Shown in pieces: positions 11,315-12,587 of a DNA stretch of 12,587 nucleotides. Where the stretch lies: positions 1 through 12,587 of the forward strand of contig JAJZYI010000074.1 of assembly GCA_021798135.1 (NCBI GenBank), written 5' to 3'. The stretch comes from Actinomycetes bacterium. GTDB taxonomy: Bacteria; Actinomycetota; Acidimicrobiia; Acidimicrobiales; UBA8190. Below the pieces are notes generated by a model. The model had not been told where the DNA came from. It searched no databases and saw nothing but the letters and a program-made list of their open reading frames with translations. Every line of letters begins with the position of its first letter. Position 1 is the stretch's first letter. A program made the position numbers and the translations under genes.

Positions 11315-12587
11315 TCGCCGGCGCCGCGGCCGGACTGGCGTTGCCGCTCCCGGGCTGCGTGCTGGTGGCCAGCCAGGCCGCGGCCGCGCCCGGTGGACCG
11401 CCGGTCGGCCAGCTGGCCGGCGGGCTGGTCGGGCTGGGTGCGGGCGCGGTGTTCGACGCCGCCGGGAGCTGGGTCGCGGCCGGCGCGACGTGGTTCCTCC
11501 GCCAGCTCGTCGCCGTCGTGTCCGCCACGACCGCGCCGCCGATCACCGCAGCCTGGTTCGCCAAGCAGGTCAGCACCATGACCGCCGTCGGCGGCGTGCT
11601 CGCCCTGCCGCTCACCCTGTGCGCCGCCGTGCAGGCCGTCGTGCGCCAGAGCCCGGGCATGGTGGTGCGCGTCGCCACCGTGAACCTCCCGGTCGCACTG
11701 ACGCTCACCGGCATGGCCGTCACCCTGGTCCACCTCGGCCTGTCCATCACCGACTCGCTGTCGTCGGGCATCCTGAGCGCCTCGGGGGTCGGGCCCCGAG
11801 GAGGGCTGTCGCCGCTCGCCGGCGCCTTCGGGACGGCCACCGCGTCCGGGGCACCGAGCTTCGCCCTGCTGCTCGGCGCCGTCGTCGTGGCCGTGGCCGC
11901 CCTCGGCCTGTGGATCGAGATGGCCGTGCGCTCGGCGGCGGTCTCCGTCGCCGTCCTCTTCCTGCCCCTCGTCATGGCCGCCTTCGTGTGGCCGGCCGTG
12001 AGCCACTGGTGCCGGCGCCTGGCCGACACGCTCGTCGCGCTCATCCTCTCCAAGCTGGTGGTCGTCGGCGCGCTGGGCCTGGCGACCATGGCGCTCGGGA
12101 GGGGGGTGGGCGGGCAGCTGGACCGCAACGGCTTCGGCGCGCTCGTCACCGGTGCCGCGCTGCTGGTCGTGGCGTCCGCAGCCCCGTTCGTGCTCCTGCG
12201 GCTCATTCCCGCCGTCGAGGCCGGGGCCGTCGCGCAGCTCGACCAGGCACGCGGTCACGTCCGCCATGCCATGGGCGCACCCAGACGCGCCGCCAACCTC
12301 GCAGCGGACCTCGCCGAGGCCCGCGGGGCGCGCGCCGGCGGGGACGAAGCCCCGGCACCCATCGGCCCGGTGGGGCCGGCCGGGGCCGGCCCGGCGTCCC
12401 CAGGACCACCGCCAGGCGGTGCCGGCCCGTCGGGTGCCGGTCCGTCGGGTGCCGGTCCGTCGAGCGGTGCCGCGGCGGTGTGGCCTCGCCCGACTGAGGT
12501 GGGCCCTCCAGCGCCAGGGAACCCCGCGGCCCCCGGCAGTGGGACCGGCGCGCCGGCCCCGGCCGGCGGCGGCAGCGCCGGCGGCAC
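11311..12587 (+). CDS. TrbL/VirB6-like polytopic conjugation/T4SS membrane protein, 3' end off the right edge
   Basis: At least 425 residues are open from GTG 11311 to the edge. After VIAGAAAGLALPLPGCVLVAS, hydrophobic segments occur at about 91-111, 122-147, 186-204, 208-230, 238-263 and 276-303, a VirB6/TrbL-like count. The stretch GLWIEMAVRSAAVSVAVLFLP followed by WPAVSHWCRRLADTLVALILSKLVVV is typical, as I recall, of actinobacterial TrbL/VirB6 (SCO6881-like) proteins next to DUF6112 genes. VirB6-type proteins form the inner-membrane base of type IV secretion channels. After residue 303 the chain is hydrophilic, with a basic part and then a long Gly/Pro/Ala/Ser tail including an AGPSG repeat. 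The GTGA overlap shows coupling to the preceding gene. Later T4SS genes (VirB4-, VirD4-like) would lie outside the window. Confidence 0.78.
   Translation, partial: MIAGAAAGLALPLPGCVLVASQAAAAPGGPPVGQLAGGLVGLGAGAVFDAAGSWVAAGATWFLRQLVAVVSATTAPPITAAWFAKQVSTMTAVGGVLALPLTLCAAVQAVVRQSPGMVVRVATVNLPVALTLTGMAVTLVHLGLSITDSLSSGILSASGVGPRGGLSPLAGAFGTATASGAPSFALLLGAVVVAVAALGLWIEMAVRSAAVSVAVLFLPLVMAAFVWPAVSHWCRRLADTLVALILSKLVVVGALGLATMALGRGVGGQLDRNGFGALVTGAALLVVASAAPFVLLRLIPAVEAGAVAQLDQARGHVRHAMGAPRRAANLAADLAEARGARAGGDEAPAPIGPVGPAGAGPASPGPPPGGAGPSGAGPSGAGPSSGAAAVWPRPTEVGPPAPGNPAAPGSGTGAPAPAGGGSAGG
12421..12465. repeat. 15-bp tandem repeat, three units, in the VirB6-like tail
   Basis: Three units of GCCGGTCCGTCGGGT with minor changes encode AGPSG pentapeptides in the hydrophilic C-terminal tail. 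Frame is preserved, as in the other coding repeats of this window. Confidence 0.9.

Noticed and set aside
10666..12267. 533-codon minus-strand frame opposite the T4SS-like genes
   Set aside because: It is Gln/Gly/Arg/His-rich with no domain or membrane pattern. The plus strand has membrane proteins with coupled starts and a ribosome site.

Overview
The window is very GC-rich chromosomal DNA from an aerobic actinobacterium. I infer the class Acidimicrobiia or a near relative from gene content and style: an actinobacterial ClpS-DUF2017 pair, a SenX3-RegX3-type two-component system, heme A synthesis for an aa3-type cytochrome oxidase, GTG starts and many candidate leaderless promoters. No phylogeny could be run. 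No rRNA, tRNA, CRISPR array or insertion sequence was seen.

Layout. (1) Positions 1-2954, minus strand: a tightly coupled run ctaA > clpS > DUF2017 > peptidase S51/glutamine-amidotransferase-like gene. The junctions are an ATGA overlap, a 7-nt gap and a GTGA overlap; the last gene runs off the left edge. (2) Positions 2955-3304: the divergent ctaA/ctaB intergenic region, holding six tandem 32-bp units, each a small palindrome. (3) Positions 3305-4809, plus strand: ctaB (heme O synthase), joined by a one-base overlap to a membrane-anchored TlpA-like thioredoxin. (4) Positions 4926-6865, minus strand: an ABC exporter, ATPase then ABC-2 permease, with an ATGA overlap. (5) Position 6893 onward, plus strand: serS, only 27 nt from the divergent ATPase start and ending in seven copies of an 8-bp repeat. 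(6) Positions 8333-10383, minus strand: senX3 then regX3, GTGA overlap. (7) Positions 10384-11023: a 640-bp non-coding or partly coding region with a good sigma70-like promoter, a heptanucleotide repeat and a hairpin. (8) Position 11024 to the right edge, plus strand: the start of a type IV secretion/conjugation-type module, a DUF6112-like two-helix protein and a TrbL/VirB6-like polytopic protein.

How the genes fit together. CtaB makes heme O and CtaA converts it to heme A for cytochrome c oxidase; the thioredoxin could serve oxidase or cytochrome maturation, and the ABC pair lies next to them in an arrangement I recall from other actinobacteria. ClpS passes N-degron substrates to ClpAP/ClpCP. 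SenX3-RegX3 is classically a phosphate-responsive pair. The membrane-protein pair at the right edge looks like the entry to a DNA-transfer or secretion cluster.

A recurring theme is tandem repeats. Coding ones have 15-bp units, giving pentapeptide tails at the C-termini of the S51-like, ABC-ATPase and VirB6-like proteins. Those outside recognised genes have 32-, 20-, 8- and 7-bp units, none divisible by three.
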